Source: Pseudomonadota bacterium
GTDB taxonomy: Bacteria > Pseudomonadota > Alphaproteobacteria > Rhizobiales > Rhizobiaceae
Assembly (NCBI GenBank): GCA_023451735.1
Contig: JAEXYH010000100.1
Coordinates: forward strand, 1-28,700
Direction: 5' to 3'
DNA: 28,700 bases
The position numbers were made by a program, and so were the translations under genes. Positions 1 to 8,336 of this stretch are shown piece by piece. Within the stretch, counting starts at the first letter, position 1. The number at the start of each line of letters is the position of its first letter. Below the pieces are notes generated by a model. It had not been told where the DNA came from. It searched no databases and was given only the letters and a program-made list of their open reading frames with translations.

Positions 1-382
1 CTTGAAAGCCGGGCTGTGGTTCCGGCGCGGTCGTCTCGTCATGGTATCTTCTGTTCCCGGCATCTAAGCCGAACTCAGGCAGAAATTCCACTTATCCTAG
101 CTGTGCAGATTTCCCGAACCATCTCTGTACTGAGCGATGAGCAGGGCGATATTTTATGCGGAACTCGCCGGTCGAGCCATAGCGAATCGAGAGAAAAACG
201 CGGATCGTTAATTTACATCCGCTCAAGAGTGTACCAACACACCTCTTATTCCATATAGTTGATTAGCATGCTGCACATCAGCGTTGCTGCATTTGAAGCT
301 GAGCGAGCCGACGATTTCGACAATGTGGCCACCGGTCTACACCCAGTTCAGATCAGTCAGTGCTCAAAGTTAGTCAGCCCCG
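1..382. other. Left edge, no gene recognised
   Basis: I see open frames on the plus strand here, but their translations have no recognisable domain, hydrophobic pattern or ribosome binding site. The stretch may hold the eroded end of a gene lying outside the window. Confidence 0.4.
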
Positions 383-622
383 TTATGGGTGGCGAACGAT
401 ATTGGCCTGAGTGTCTGGTACGCCAGTTCTTATGGCGCGCGGGAAAATAATGAGCTGCCAGAGTGCGCAGAAAGCAAGAAATGCATAGATTGCTTGCTCT
501 AACGGCAAGGAAGTCCATCGAAATAGCGTTGCAAAGACATCCAAACCAAAAGCTCCCGAAATTCCCCAAGCGAAACCGCTGAGGATAAGGGCACCCAGGG
601 TAATCAGATTGCCAAAATGCAT
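383..622 (-). CDS. DUF378-family small membrane protein
   Basis: This 79-aa protein has two hydrophobic segments, roughly residues 5-28 and 44-62. They flank the motif GISGAFGLDVFATLF, which matches the DUF378 pattern of a glycine-rich turn followed by a phenylalanine-rich stretch. The family consists of small inner-membrane proteins of unknown function. The open frame extends 17 codons further upstream, but I prefer the internal ATG at 622 because family members begin a few residues before the first membrane segment. It ends in a basic tail (PRAIRTG) likely to face the cytoplasm. The neighbouring cold-shock gene reads the same way, about 120 bases upstream. Family assignment is by pattern, not search. 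Confidence 0.6.
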   Translation of the reverse strand: MHFGNLITLGALILSGFAWGISGAFGLDVFATLFRWTSLPLEQAIYAFLAFCALWQLIIFPRAIRTGVPDTQANIVRHP

Positions 623-741
623 GCGTGTTGCTCCAAGCCATGGTCTCGCTAGCAAAAGCACAATGACACACATTTAGTTCCCGCCAACAGCATGCGGTCG
701 CTGAAAGGCTCCACTCTAAAAGCGGAGCCTGGTAATGTAGC

Positions 742-945
742 TCAGAGGATGGATACGTTTTCTGCTTTGGATTTGCCGGTCTTGCGATCCTGTCCCACAT
801 CGTAGCTGACTTTCTGGCCATCCTGCAGCGAACCGCCGTAGCCGACGGCGGAGATGTGGACGAAAACGTCCGGGCCGCCGTTGTCAGGTGTGATGAAACC
901 GAAGCCTTTGTCCTGAGCGAAGAATCTTACTGTGCCTGTCGCCAT
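742..945 (-). CDS. cspA: Cold-shock protein (CspA family)
   Basis: The 67-aa protein has the full length of a single cold-shock domain. It shows the RNA-binding motif RNP1 (KGFGFI, residues 13-18) and RNP2 (VFVHIS, residues 27-32). Such proteins bind single-stranded RNA and DNA and melt secondary structure in mRNA; rhizobia carry several copies, not all cold-induced. The ATG at 945 is preceded by GAGGA at a short spacing. The leader region upstream is A/T- and pyrimidine-rich, as is common for regulated csp leaders, but I could not define a structured thermosensor. Which paralogue this is cannot be decided from one copy, so the symbol is generic. Confidence 0.93.
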   Translation of the reverse strand: MATGTVRFFAQDKGFGFITPDNGGPDVFVHISAVGYGGSLQDGQKVSYDVGQDRKTGKSKAENVSIL

Positions 946-1107
946 AGTGTCCTCATTGATTGAATAGGAGGCGGTTATGTAGCGCTCTGACCTGAAGCCT
1001 ACAAGGTCTGAACGCGTTCCAACTTCTGGTCGACTTTAGACTGACTTCCACGTTTTCTGCACTACATCGCGCTCATGGATTTCGCAAAAGTATAAAAGGC
1101 GGAACAG

Positions 1108-1269
1108 TTGCACCGGATCGATGTCGCTCATGTTCGCATCTGTGGCCAGCGAGACGTATCTCTGACAAGCGCTGAAGGTCTCCGCATAGCACGGAGGTTG
1201 CTTGCAGAGTTCACCGGGTTGGAGCCGGAGGAGGAAATCCAGGCTTATCGCCTTGATGCTCGATTGTGA
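1108..1269 (+). CDS. Possible 53-aa protein with a TTG start
   Basis: An open frame without ATG reads from TTG at 1108, preceded by AAGGCGG at suitable spacing. The product is charged and soluble, with a helical C-terminal half (SAEGLRIARRLLAEFTGLEP, then acidic residues). I recognise no family. The helical, leucine-patterned composition looks like real protein rather than random frame, but the weak start and the decayed neighbour downstream in the same frame (1319-1542) allow it to be a remnant. Confidence 0.3.
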   Translation: MHRIDVAHVRICGQRDVSLTSAEGLRIARRLLAEFTGLEPEEEIQAYRLDARL

Positions 1270-1318
1270 TTGCGGCGGAAGTTTCGACTTAGGGTGTTGA
1301 ACACATGGGTGTAACTGC

Positions 1319-1542
1319 GTGAGTGAAAGCTCGATCGCGTCGCTGCAGCACTTCGCCTCGGCATCTCCGAGGGCCTGTCAGGCAATGATCTTCTGACATT
1401 CGTGGAACAGAGAGGTGGAAAGTCTTCCGCAAAAAATGTATGCCGCGCTTCGCTGGCAATGCTGTCCAGTCCACAAGTGGCCAACAGGGATGCGCTGGAG
1501 CGGATATTTGCGGTAGCAATGCATCAGTATCTGCGCGGCTAG
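1319..1542 (+). pseudogene. Small helical protein gene, probably frameshifted
   Basis: From 1327 to the TAG at 1540 one frame reads a coherent helical protein (KLDRVAAALRLGISEGL at its start, LERIFAVAMHQYLRG at its end). It has no start codon, because TGA at 1324 closes the frame. A GTG at 1319 (GTG AGT GAA) would fit as the original start if one base had been gained or lost near 1327. I infer a small gene broken at its fourth codon. The family is unknown. Confidence 0.35.
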
Positions 1543-1775
1543 TCTTGTCCAGGCGGGTGCAAAGCCGGCAACAAAATCCCTTAGACCAGGCTCGCGCTGC
1601 CCTTAGTGGACCGCTCGCCGGCGACCTCCACAGTGGTTGAAACTGCTACGTCCATCCCTGTGGCTAACCTTGTTCAATTCAGGCCGCGCTTTTCCTTTCC
1701 GACCTTACTATCCGCGCCATGCACAGAGACGTGGTCAGCTGTAAGAAAACAGTCATATTCGTCTCCTGTGATCCA

Positions 1776-1801
1776 GGAACATAGTTGCCGCTTTATACGT
1801 T
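1776..1801 (+). promoter_or_regulatory. EcfG-type general-stress promoter
   Basis: GGAAC at 1776-1780 and CGTT at 1798-1801 are separated by 17 bases, matching the alphaproteobacterial EcfG (sigma-EcfG) consensus GGAAC-N16/17-cGTT. The expected start of transcription near 1808 leaves a leader of about 20 bases before the ATG at 1826. It would drive the small protein, response regulator and unknown gene that follow. Confidence 0.65.
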
Positions 1802-1825
1802 TTGGCGCCTCGAACCTGGAGATAG

Positions 1826-1993
1826 ATGATGAAGAACACGGCGGAAGCGTCTTGCAAACCCGAGCGTATCTCTCCGGAGGCTCGCCTTGCCAACACCAAC
1901 GAAACCGTGAAGGCGTTGTTGGCGGCGGAAACGCAGGCCCGCATGGCCAAGACCGAAAAGCTGCGTGCGCTGCGTTTGGCGCAAGCCGGCTGA
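1826..1993 (+). CDS. Small charged protein with KTEKLRALRL motif
   Basis: The 55-aa protein (54 if the second ATG at 1829 is used) is preceded by GGAGATAG. It is mostly alpha-helical and charged, with ISPEARLANTNETVKALLAA followed by a basic C-terminus containing KTEKLRALRLAQAG. A very similar C-terminal motif (KTERLRKMRL) occurs in the small protein at 27264-27443. I do not know a function. It lies 18-20 bases after the predicted transcription start of an EcfG-type promoter and 28 bases before the response regulator, so it is likely the first gene of a stress-induced operon. Confidence 0.65.
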   Translation: MMKNTAEASCKPERISPEARLANTNETVKALLAAETQARMAKTEKLRALRLAQAG

Positions 1994-2021
1994 ACCTGGT
2001 TTTCTTGATGGGAGGTACGGA

Positions 2022-2450
2022 ATGACTGCTTCAGACGCGCCCTTTGCTCTGGTTATCGATGACGATGTCCTCATACGGATGGACGCTGCGGACATTCTCG
2101 AACAGTGCGGTTTCCGAACGCATGAGGCAGGTGACGTCGAAGAGGCAATTGGCGTGCTTGAGGCACATCATCGCGACATCCAGCTGCTATTCACGGATGT
2201 CCAGATGCCAGGAACTCGGGATGGTTTCGATCTCGCAAGGCAATGCGCCGCCCGTTGGACGCATATCTCCATCTTGGTCGCATCGGGCCAAGCGAAACCA
2301 GGGCCCGACAGCATGCCGGAGGGTTCAACCTTCGTGACAAAGCCATTTAGCGCGGCGCTCGTCCAGGAGCGCTTTATTGAAATCATGCCTGACGGCCAGA
2401 AGCCGGAACCTCTCAAGCGGATCGAGAAAGATGCAGAGAACGAATTTTGA
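2022..2450 (+). CDS. Receiver-only response regulator
   Basis: This 142-aa protein is a single CheY-like receiver domain with no output domain. The acidic pocket is visible as VIDDDVLIR (residues 10-18), the phosphorylatable aspartate lies in LFTDVQMPG, and the conserved lysine lies in FVTKPF. Such stand-alone receivers in rhizobia act as phosphate sinks, or feed the HWE-kinase/PhyR general-stress cascade; which applies here is unknown. The start at 2022 is set by GGAGG at 2011-2015. The longer frame upstream overlaps the preceding gene and is not needed. A linker-like C-terminus follows the receiver fold. It probably shares the EcfG-type promoter at 1776. A second receiver of the same type lies at 15748. 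Confidence 0.85.
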   Translation: MTASDAPFALVIDDDVLIRMDAADILEQCGFRTHEAGDVEEAIGVLEAHHRDIQLLFTDVQMPGTRDGFDLARQCAARWTHISILVASGQAKPGPDSMPEGSTFVTKPFSAALVQERFIEIMPDGQKPEPLKRIEKDAENEF

Positions 2451-2661
2451 AGCAAGGTTTGCCTTCACCGATGCGGAGCGCGCTAAGTTCAGGGTTCTCG
2501 ACATCAAGGACAGTCTGGGCTGTGACGTATTCGGCGAGCTTGTTGGCTCTGAGATTGTCTTCGCGGATAGCGAAGCCCTAAAGATTGCGATTGCAGGGAC
2601 GCTCGGTCTGGAGCCGTCTGCCGTTGGTCTATCGCTGCTGGAAGAGCCTGCCGTTTTTTGA
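2431..2661 (+). CDS. Hypothetical 76-aa protein
   Basis: Starting at the ATG at 2431, which overlaps the end of the response regulator gene by 20 bases, the frame encodes a soluble acidic protein. It contains FAFTDAERAKFRVLDIKD and a C-terminus patterned as alternating helix and strand (IAGTLGLEPSAVGLSLLEE). I recognise no family. GAGAAAG precedes the ATG. The overlap suggests translational coupling to the receiver gene, so it may belong to the same stress operon. An alternative start further upstream in the frame would overlap the receiver gene much more. Confidence 0.5.
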   Translation: MQRTNFEARFAFTDAERAKFRVLDIKDSLGCDVFGELVGSEIVFADSEALKIAIAGTLGLEPSAVGLSLLEEPAVF

Positions 2662-2866
2662 CCTCCGTCGATCGTGATCACCTCGCAGCGGCATCCAGGT
2701 TTTCCCTGGGATACCATGTTCTGCGAATGCGTGTGCCAGCCTCCAATAAGGCGAACTGACATTTGCAGTTGTTCACCAAGGGTTGCGGGTCCGGTAGAAT
2801 CTCTAAAAAATGCCGTATGGAATGTCGAACAGAACCTGAACGCAACGACACCCTGCCTGAACGCCA

Positions 2867-3387
2867 TTGACGACATCTGATCTAACTTCAAACACTGATG
2901 ATCGCCTGGCTGCTCTTACGCGCAGCGGTCTCTCGGAAAAGTCCGGACGCGAGAAATTCGGCGCTCTCACCGAGCATGTCCGGGCGATGCTCGATGTCCC
3001 TGTCGCGATCGTATCCATTGTCGACGACGATCGACAGGTTTTCGCGGGACATTGCGGCCTTCCTGAGCCTTGGGCTTCCAGGGGCGAAATGCCACTCACG
3101 CACCGGTTCTGCCAGCACGTGGTCGATCGGAATGAAGTTCTGGTCATCGATGACGCCAGGTTGAACGACCTCGTCAAGTATAACGGCGCGCGATAGGCGA
3201 TCTCGGTGTGATCGCCTATCTCGGGGTCCCGATCGCCCTTCCCACCGGTCAGGTGGTTGGTGCCTTGGCCGTGATTGATGTCGAGCCGCGAGATTGGACG
3301 GACAGAGAAACTTAATCGCTGCAGTCCTTGGCCCGAGTCATCGAACAACAGGTCACAACGGTCATTTCGGAATACCGCTACCGGACG
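2867..3387 (+). pseudogene. GAF-domain sensor gene, broken
   Basis: The first frame reads a GAF domain: LDVPVAIVSIVDDDRQVFAG, then LTHRFCQHVV and NEVLVIDDARLNDLV. It stops at 3194-3196 (TAG). Shifting by one base continues the same domain (LGVIAYLGVPIALPTGQVVG, then ALAVIDVEPRDWTDRE). A TAA at 3313 then interrupts that frame, after which it goes on as a typical post-GAF helix (LARVIEQQVTTVISEYRYR). No ATG start exists; the first possible codon is TTG at 2867, without a ribosome binding site. Any output domain that followed is no longer recognisable. The GAF resembles the N-terminal GAF of the large gene at 3599-6571. I infer a sensor gene inactivated by at least one frameshift and one nonsense codon. 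Confidence 0.75.
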
Positions 3388-3598
3388 TTTTTACACTGGA
3401 ACTTTCAGTTCGACCGATTCTTCAGTAGCCGGAAGAAGGCGCTCGTCAAAGCGAAGTGCATTTCTCGCCCGGTAGTGCGTGCGGTCGCAAACACGGTTTC
3501 AGGTCTTCCGACTGAAAACGCGTTCTCACTTGGGCCTTTTCACGGATGCTCATTGGTCACCGCACGAATGCTCCACGCTTGAAGCTACAGGAAATGAG

Positions 3599-6571
3599 CT
3601 ATCGTCGCTCCTGGGAATTACGCGTGAGCTGATTGATGACGAGTTCTGGGTTGGTCGCCCGAATGCCGGGTCTTATCTGGCGAGCCGCGAGGCGAGAACG
3701 GACTTCATCCCTGCCCAATGGTGTCGAATACAGATATCCTTGACACTGATCACAACCTTCTCGGATCAACGTTGCGGACTGTTCGGCTGTTTCCACTCCT
3801 TCCGCAGTGATTGTCGCTTGGAAACTTTTGCCAAGGCCGATGATGGCGCGAACGATGGAAAGGCTGTCGCTGGAAAGAGGCAGCCCGGCAATGAACGAGC
3901 GATCAATCTTGATCTTGTCGAAAGCGAAACTGCGCAGGTAGGAGAGGCTAGAGTACCCGGTCCCGAAGTCATCGAGAGCGATGCGAACGCCTAGATTCTT
4001 GAGCTGCCTCAGATTGTCGAGGTTTTCCTCGCTGTCACGCAGGAAGATGCCCTCAGTGATCTCGAGTTCGAGACGGTCTGGCAACAATCCCGATTTTTCT
4101 AGCGCGACCGCGACCTGCCTGGCAAGGTTGAAGCCCGTGAACTGAAGTGGGGACAGATTGACAGCGATCCGAACATCCGATGGCCAATGGGCAGCTTCGA
4201 AACAAGCCTGCTCCATTACCCACTTCCCGATAGCAGGTATGAGCCCGGCTGCCTCGGCCGCTGGAATGAACTCGGCTGGAGAAACCGGTCCCAGTTCAGG
4301 ATGATCCCACCGCAGCAGCGCCTCGCAACATACGGTGCCCTCGCTTTTGGCGTCTACGATCGGCTGATAGACGAGACGAAGTTCGCCTCGCTCAAGCGCG
4401 AGCCTTAGTTCGTCGCGCAGCCGCCGCTCACGATCGGCGCGCTCTTCCATGACGGGCTCGAAAAATGCAAAGCCACCCGTCCGCTTTTCTTTTACATCGT
4501 AAAGGGCCAGATCTGCGCGCTTCAGTAGCTCGTCCGCATGAGCGCCGTTCTTCGGATGCAGGGTAATACCGACGCTGCAACCAATTGTGACCTCTTGTCC
4601 ATCCAACGCAAAGGGCTTTGCCAGTTCCGACGTGATCCTGGCGGCAAGATCGATTGCCGAATCTGGAGCAGGGCAATCGGTTTGGATTATTGCGAACTCG
4701 TCTCCTCCCAAGCGCGCGACGATATCCGTTTGTGCCTTTGCTGCGATAAGGCGCGCCGCAACCTGGCGAAGCATCTCATCTCCTGCGAGGTGCCCCAAGC
4801 TGTCATTGACGAACTTGAACCTGTCCAGATCGACGAGGTGCAGGGCAAATGTCTTGGCGCCAGAGGCCCGGCTTAACTGTTGCGCGAGCAGGTCCTGAAA
4901 CGCCAATCTGTTGGGAAGTTCAGTCAGGATGTCGTGACGCGAGAGATGGAGATTGCGCTTCTCCATCGCGAGGCGCTCCGTCACATCCTCCGATACGCCC
5001 AGGAGGTAACGAGGCTTGCCATCAGCGTCTGGTACGCCGACCTTCTGTGTTCTCAAAGAGCGTACACCCTTTGAGGTTGGGACTGGTTCGTTTTCGATAA
5101 CGACAAGCTCCTCGCGCGCCACCACGGCCCGATCAGCAGCTATGAACCGCTCTGCGTCTGGCTCGGAGAAGAAATCGAAATCCGTTTTGCCGACAATTTG
5201 TTCTCGAGTGAGTCCGAGCAGATCTTCGCCCGCCTTGTTGATCAGGACGAACCGCCCGTCCTTGACGTCTTTAACGAACAGCATCGAAGGAATGCTCTCA
5301 ACGATGGCATCAAGAAAGATGCGTGTGCTCTTCAGGTCGACGGCGGCCTTTTCGCGCTCCGTCACATCGATCATGGCCGCAAGAATGCATGACTTTCCCG
5401 CATGTTGGATACGGCGCGCGAACGGCAGGACCCTTATCGTGTGCCCGCCCGCAGCAACGTGGGTCCAGGGATCCTTGGGTTCATAGGTCTCTGCTATCGT
5501 GGTGATATGATCGATCGTGTTCTCTCGCTCCCGCGGCGGACGGATATCAAGAACTGACATTTGCTTAAACGCCGGTCTGGCGTAGCCGTAGAGGAGGCAA
5601 GCCGCGTCATTGACTTCGACGAAGCCGAACGTCTGCGCGTCGAAAATCCACATCGGTACCGGGTTGCGATCAAACAACATCTGGAAGGACGCCTCGCGGC
5701 GCTTTCGCTCGCTAATGTCACGCAGGATCACGCCCATATGAGGTTTCCCGTCGCTCTGCCAGATGCCGACGGAAAACTCTACCGGAGCATCTTCCCCCGA
5801 TTTAGTCCGCAGCGTCGCTTCGATCCCCCCGATCGACGCATATTCCTTTCCCGATCTCAGGAAGCGTTTCGATGCAGCCATGACCTTGCGCGCGAGTTCC
5901 GAGGGGATAAGATCTAAAAGCGAAAGCTCCAGAAATTCATTGCGGTCATAACCCAGTATTTTCGACGCCCCTGCATTTGAGTGGGTTATCCGGTCAGGGA
6001 ACGTAACGTGAAGAATCCCGTCCGCCGTCGTACGGCTCAGGCAAAGCGCCGTTTTCTGTGCCTCCGAGAGACGCTTCAGCTCGAACTGGTCCATGACCAG
6101 TTTCGCGAGAGACTGTAGACGTGATCGATCTTGTGCGGAAAACTCCAACCGAGGCTTATCGTCGATGATGCACAGCGTTCCGATGACGTGGCCTCGAGGT
6201 GTCACCAGTGGCGCGCCGGCGTAAAATCGAATGAATGGTTCTCCAGCCACCAGCACGTTTGAGGCAAAGCGCGGGTCGTCTCTGGCATCCGGAATGACCA
6301 GAACATCGTTGGTCAGAAGAGCATGGGCGCAGAGGGAAATCGTCCGGCTTGTCTCATGATGATCGAAGCCTACGCGCGCCTGGAACCACTGACGATCTTC
6401 CTCGACCAACGTGACCAGCGCCGTTTTCGTGCCGAATACGCTGATCGTCAGCTCAACCAGTTTGTCGCTTGCCGCGTTTGGCTGGTGCTCAAGGAAGGCG
6501 TATTTTCGAACCTCACGAAGGCGATTTTGTTCGCGACAGCCTGCCGTGTCGACATGTTCTGAGTCGTGCAT
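3599..6571 (-). CDS. GAF-PAS-PAS-PAS-GGDEF-EAL c-di-GMP enzyme
   Basis: From the ATG at 6571 (GGGGAA upstream) the product is 990 aa. Domains in order: GAF about 20-160, PAS 180-290, PAS 295-405, PAS 415-535, GGDEF 540-700 and EAL 715-960. There are no membrane segments, so it is a cytoplasmic sensor. The cyclase signature RLGGDEF is intact (GGDEF at 622-626), with DLDRFKFVNDSLGH before it. The phosphodiesterase side has EALLRW (E750) and the metal and catalytic motif LDDFGTGYSSL. Both activities are therefore possible: making c-di-GMP from two GTP and cleaving it to pGpG. The inhibitory I-site RxxD normally five residues before GGDEF reads AQTD, so product inhibition is probably lost. Which activity dominates cannot be read from sequence. 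The frame extends to a TTG at 6628, but the ATG at 6571 is more likely. Confidence 0.9.
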   Translation of the reverse strand: MHDSEHVDTAGCREQNRLREVRKYAFLEHQPNAASDKLVELTISVFGTKTALVTLVEEDRQWFQARVGFDHHETSRTISLCAHALLTNDVLVIPDARDDPRFASNVLVAGEPFIRFYAGAPLVTPRGHVIGTLCIIDDKPRLEFSAQDRSRLQSLAKLVMDQFELKRLSEAQKTALCLSRTTADGILHVTFPDRITHSNAGASKILGYDRNEFLELSLLDLIPSELARKVMAASKRFLRSGKEYASIGGIEATLRTKSGEDAPVEFSVGIWQSDGKPHMGVILRDISERKRREASFQMLFDRNPVPMWIFDAQTFGFVEVNDAACLLYGYARPAFKQMSVLDIRPPRERENTIDHITTIAETYEPKDPWTHVAAGGHTIRVLPFARRIQHAGKSCILAAMIDVTEREKAAVDLKSTRIFLDAIVESIPSMLFVKDVKDGRFVLINKAGEDLLGLTREQIVGKTDFDFFSEPDAERFIAADRAVVAREELVVIENEPVPTSKGVRSLRTQKVGVPDADGKPRYLLGVSEDVTERLAMEKRNLHLSRHDILTELPNRLAFQDLLAQQLSRASGAKTFALHLVDLDRFKFVNDSLGHLAGDEMLRQVAARLIAAKAQTDIVARLGGDEFAIIQTDCPAPDSAIDLAARITSELAKPFALDGQEVTIGCSVGITLHPKNGAHADELLKRADLALYDVKEKRTGGFAFFEPVMEERADRERRLRDELRLALERGELRLVYQPIVDAKSEGTVCCEALLRWDHPELGPVSPAEFIPAAEAAGLIPAIGKWVMEQACFEAAHWPSDVRIAVNLSPLQFTGFNLARQVAVALEKSGLLPDRLELEITEGIFLRDSEENLDNLRQLKNLGVRIALDDFGTGYSSLSYLRSFAFDKIKIDRSFIAGLPLSSDSLSIVRAIIGLGKSFQATITAEGVETAEQSATLIREGCDQCQGYLYSTPLGRDEVRSRLAARQIRPGIRATNPELVINQLTRNSQERR

Positions 6572-6652
6572 CCGTCCGTTTCCCCAAAGCAAGTATCGGA
6601 GCGCCATGCTAAACAAGGTCGCCAGCAACTAACTCCCGGTTCTAGGAAACGT

Positions 6653-7099
6653 TCAAAATGGCTGATATTCATCCTTTACGAATTGTGCCGCCAAACTCTG
6701 ACCGAGCATGATCAGGGATTGCACACGCTCTTGGCGGTCAGGTTTGTCGTCTGCCGAAGGGGTTGATACGCATCGCCGGTCGGTGCTGCTCAACAATTCG
6801 GGCTGCGATCCAAATGCCGATCCCAGCTGACTGTTCAGGTATTGTTCAAGACGTTGTCCAGGTAGATGCGCTGTGGCTTCGAGATGCAGCCGACTGCCCT
6901 TCCATGAAAATCCTTCACCGTTCAATGGCAGTAAGTTCCACAAGATCGACAGAATCGAACCCAGCAGCCCAAGCGGCATGCTCCGACTGTTCACGGTCGA
7001 GATATGGGTTCGAGATAAGCGGAGCCCGGTACGGGCGGCCTTCCTGCCATTTTCAAAGACAAGGTGAAAATGGTCATCCGCGTCAGAAGCTCGCGTCAT
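6653..7099 (-). CDS. Hypothetical protein under an EcfG-type promoter
   Basis: The 148-aa product has no domain I recognise. Its N-terminal part (HFHLVFENGRKAARTGLRLS) and C-terminal helix (SLIMLGQSLAAQFVKDEYQP) look like real protein; the middle is serine-rich and hydrophobic in one stretch (PLGLLGSILSILWNLLPL). The ATG at 7099 has GGAG about 14 bases upstream, a long spacing. The best support is a perfect EcfG-type promoter at 7141-7165 pointing at it. It lies just upstream of the GAF-PAS-GGDEF-EAL gene on the same strand, 80 bases away, so the two could be co-transcribed. Partial decay in the middle cannot be excluded. Confidence 0.5.
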   Translation of the reverse strand: MTRASDADDHFHLVFENGRKAARTGLRLSRTHISTVNSRSMPLGLLGSILSILWNLLPLNGEGFSWKGSRLHLEATAHLPGQRLEQYLNSQLGSAFGSQPELLSSTDRRCVSTPSADDKPDRQERVQSLIMLGQSLAAQFVKDEYQPF

Positions 7100-7140
7100 A
7101 TCCAGCTCGTCTCCTGCAAATCTTGAAAGGCCCGCTTCCT

Positions 7141-7165
7141 AACGATCATCTGCGATTGGCGTTCC
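7141..7165 (-). promoter_or_regulatory. EcfG-type general-stress promoter (perfect match)
   Basis: On the minus strand GGAAC (7165-7161) is followed after exactly 16 bases by CGTT (7144-7141). Transcription would start near 7134 and reach the ATG at 7099 after about 35 bases. It is one of the two strongest sites in the window. Confidence 0.7.
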
Positions 7166-7344
7166 CGTGAGGGTTGATTGGCATTCATATTTCAACTGAA
7201 GTTGTGCCGCCGCAGCAGTTAGATTTTTGCCGATATCAAATCGGGACGGCCTCCGATCACGTACTATCTTCTCGAAGATGTCGGCCGACGTCCGCTCGAT
7301 GTCTTATCGTCATCGCGCGATGGAGGCCGCAGGAGGACAATTTT

Positions 7345-7428
7345 ATGAATGACACTGTATTTGGTTTCGTGGTCGCGGCCGAGCTGTCGGCGCTGTTCTG
7401 GGCAGGTATCTTCCTGTTTGTGTTCTAA
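7345..7428 (+). CDS. 27-aa single-span membrane mini-protein
   Basis: ATG at 7345 is preceded by a perfect AGGAGG (7331-7336) eight bases away and followed by a frame of 27 codons. The product begins MNDTVFGFV and continues as one hydrophobic helix (about residues 4-27) ending LFVF, with only one internal acidic residue. It fits the class of tiny single-pass inner-membrane proteins, often stress-induced and acting as helpers of larger membrane proteins; the partner is unknown. The open frame runs further upstream without a start signal, so the AGGAGG decides the start. Confidence 0.7.
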   Translation: MNDTVFGFVVAAELSALFWAGIFLFVF

Positions 7429-7483
7429 CCTATCAGCTCAATCAGGTGGCGGTGGGCGATTTATTCCAACATCGAGCGACGCG

Positions 7484-7708
7484 TCATTCTGACGATGGGT
7501 AGCCGTCGGCACGGTCGCGGCGGTTTCTCTCGGCAATGTAGTGAGTATTTAAAAGACCGAGGTCTGCAAGGGCGTCATCGAAGCGGCAATGCGTCAAGAA
7601 GGTGCCATGAAGCTCAGCGGGTGCACCAGTGAAAATATCGTACACCCTCCAAAAGTCGTCATGGCCGATTTTGAGGATGCTGTATCGGATCTTGTGAGTT
7701 CCGGGCAT
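7484..7708 (-). CDS. Hypothetical 74-aa protein
   Basis: From ATG 7708 the product begins MPGTHKIRYSILKIG and continues with HDDFWRVYDIFTGAPAELHG, a strand-rich pattern typical of small rhizobial proteins in which aromatic strands are followed by a helix (DDALADLGLLNTHYI) and a basic tail. No catalytic motif or known domain. The frame continues to a TTG at 7741, but the ATG is preferred. It stands alone between genes on both sides. Confidence 0.6.
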   Translation of the reverse strand: MPGTHKIRYSILKIGHDDFWRVYDIFTGAPAELHGTFLTHCRFDDALADLGLLNTHYIAERNRRDRADGYPSSE

Positions 7709-7922
7709 TGGACATCCGCCGGTGAGGTCTCTACAGGGCAAGGCGTCGAGTGAAGAGGAAGGTCCAAAAGTCGGGCTCGCGAACCTTCCCCTTGCTTGAA
7801 CCGGCAGGCTTTGGGAACGAACCGGCTTCGACTAATGTAATCCTAATAATCGAGCAGGCATCCGTAAAGCCGTATCTGATCACGTACAAGATTAGGGCTC
7901 TGACGGTTGAGGAAGCTTACAC

Positions 7923-8336
7923 TTATCCCCACGCCAGTTTGCTCAAGGTGTCGAGCACCAGCAAGACGTTTTCGTCATCGCATATGTAGCGGGTGGTCTG
8001 TCCGCATCGTCGCCTTCGAACAACGCGTGCTCGCCGCAACTGTCCGAGATAATGGGAGGTGCGTACTGCGGGTAACCCGACATAATCGCTTAATTCGTTT
8101 ACCGATTGTTCTTCTTCACATAGGGCAATGAGAAGTCGCAGCCTTGTTTCGTTGCCCAAAAGCGATAACAGCGTGGCAGCTTGGATGAGGTCAAAGTTTT
8201 GCCCATCCTCCTCCATGCCCAACCCGGCAGTTTTATCCGTCAATTTATCTCGGAAGCCGATCCAGAGAGGATCGTCTGAGCCCCGAGTAGAGACTTCCAT
8301 CTCATCGATTTCTGCCCCTTCTTGCTCTCTGGCCAT
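7923..8336 (-). CDS. ArsR-type HTH regulator
   Basis: The C-terminal ~95 residues form a winged helix of the ArsR/SmtB type: LLSLLGNETRLRLLIAL for the first helices, ELSDYVGLP...SHYLGQLRRA for the recognition helix, then a basic wing RVVRRRRCGQTTRYIC. The N-terminal ~35 residues are charged and low in pattern, so the real start could be the ATG at 8300 or 8216 instead of 8336. The usual CxC or histidine metal sites are not evident; three cysteines are present but scattered. Ligand and target are unknown. It resembles the regulator at 9407-9811 (LLTLLANEHRLRIAVLL), so the two are paralogues. I prefer a non-metal sensor. Confidence 0.8.
   Translation of the reverse strand: MAREQEGAEIDEMEVSTRGSDDPLWIGFRDKLTDKTAGLGMEEDGQNFDLIQAATLLSLLGNETRLRLLIALCEEEQSVNELSDYVGLPAVRTSHYLGQLRRARVVRRRRCGQTTRYICDDENVLLVLDTLSKLAWG

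Noticed and set aside
1101..1105. GGAAC that might be an EcfG-type site
   Set aside because: No GTT at 16-17 bases downstream. The same holds for GGAAC at 17592, 26939 and 27002.
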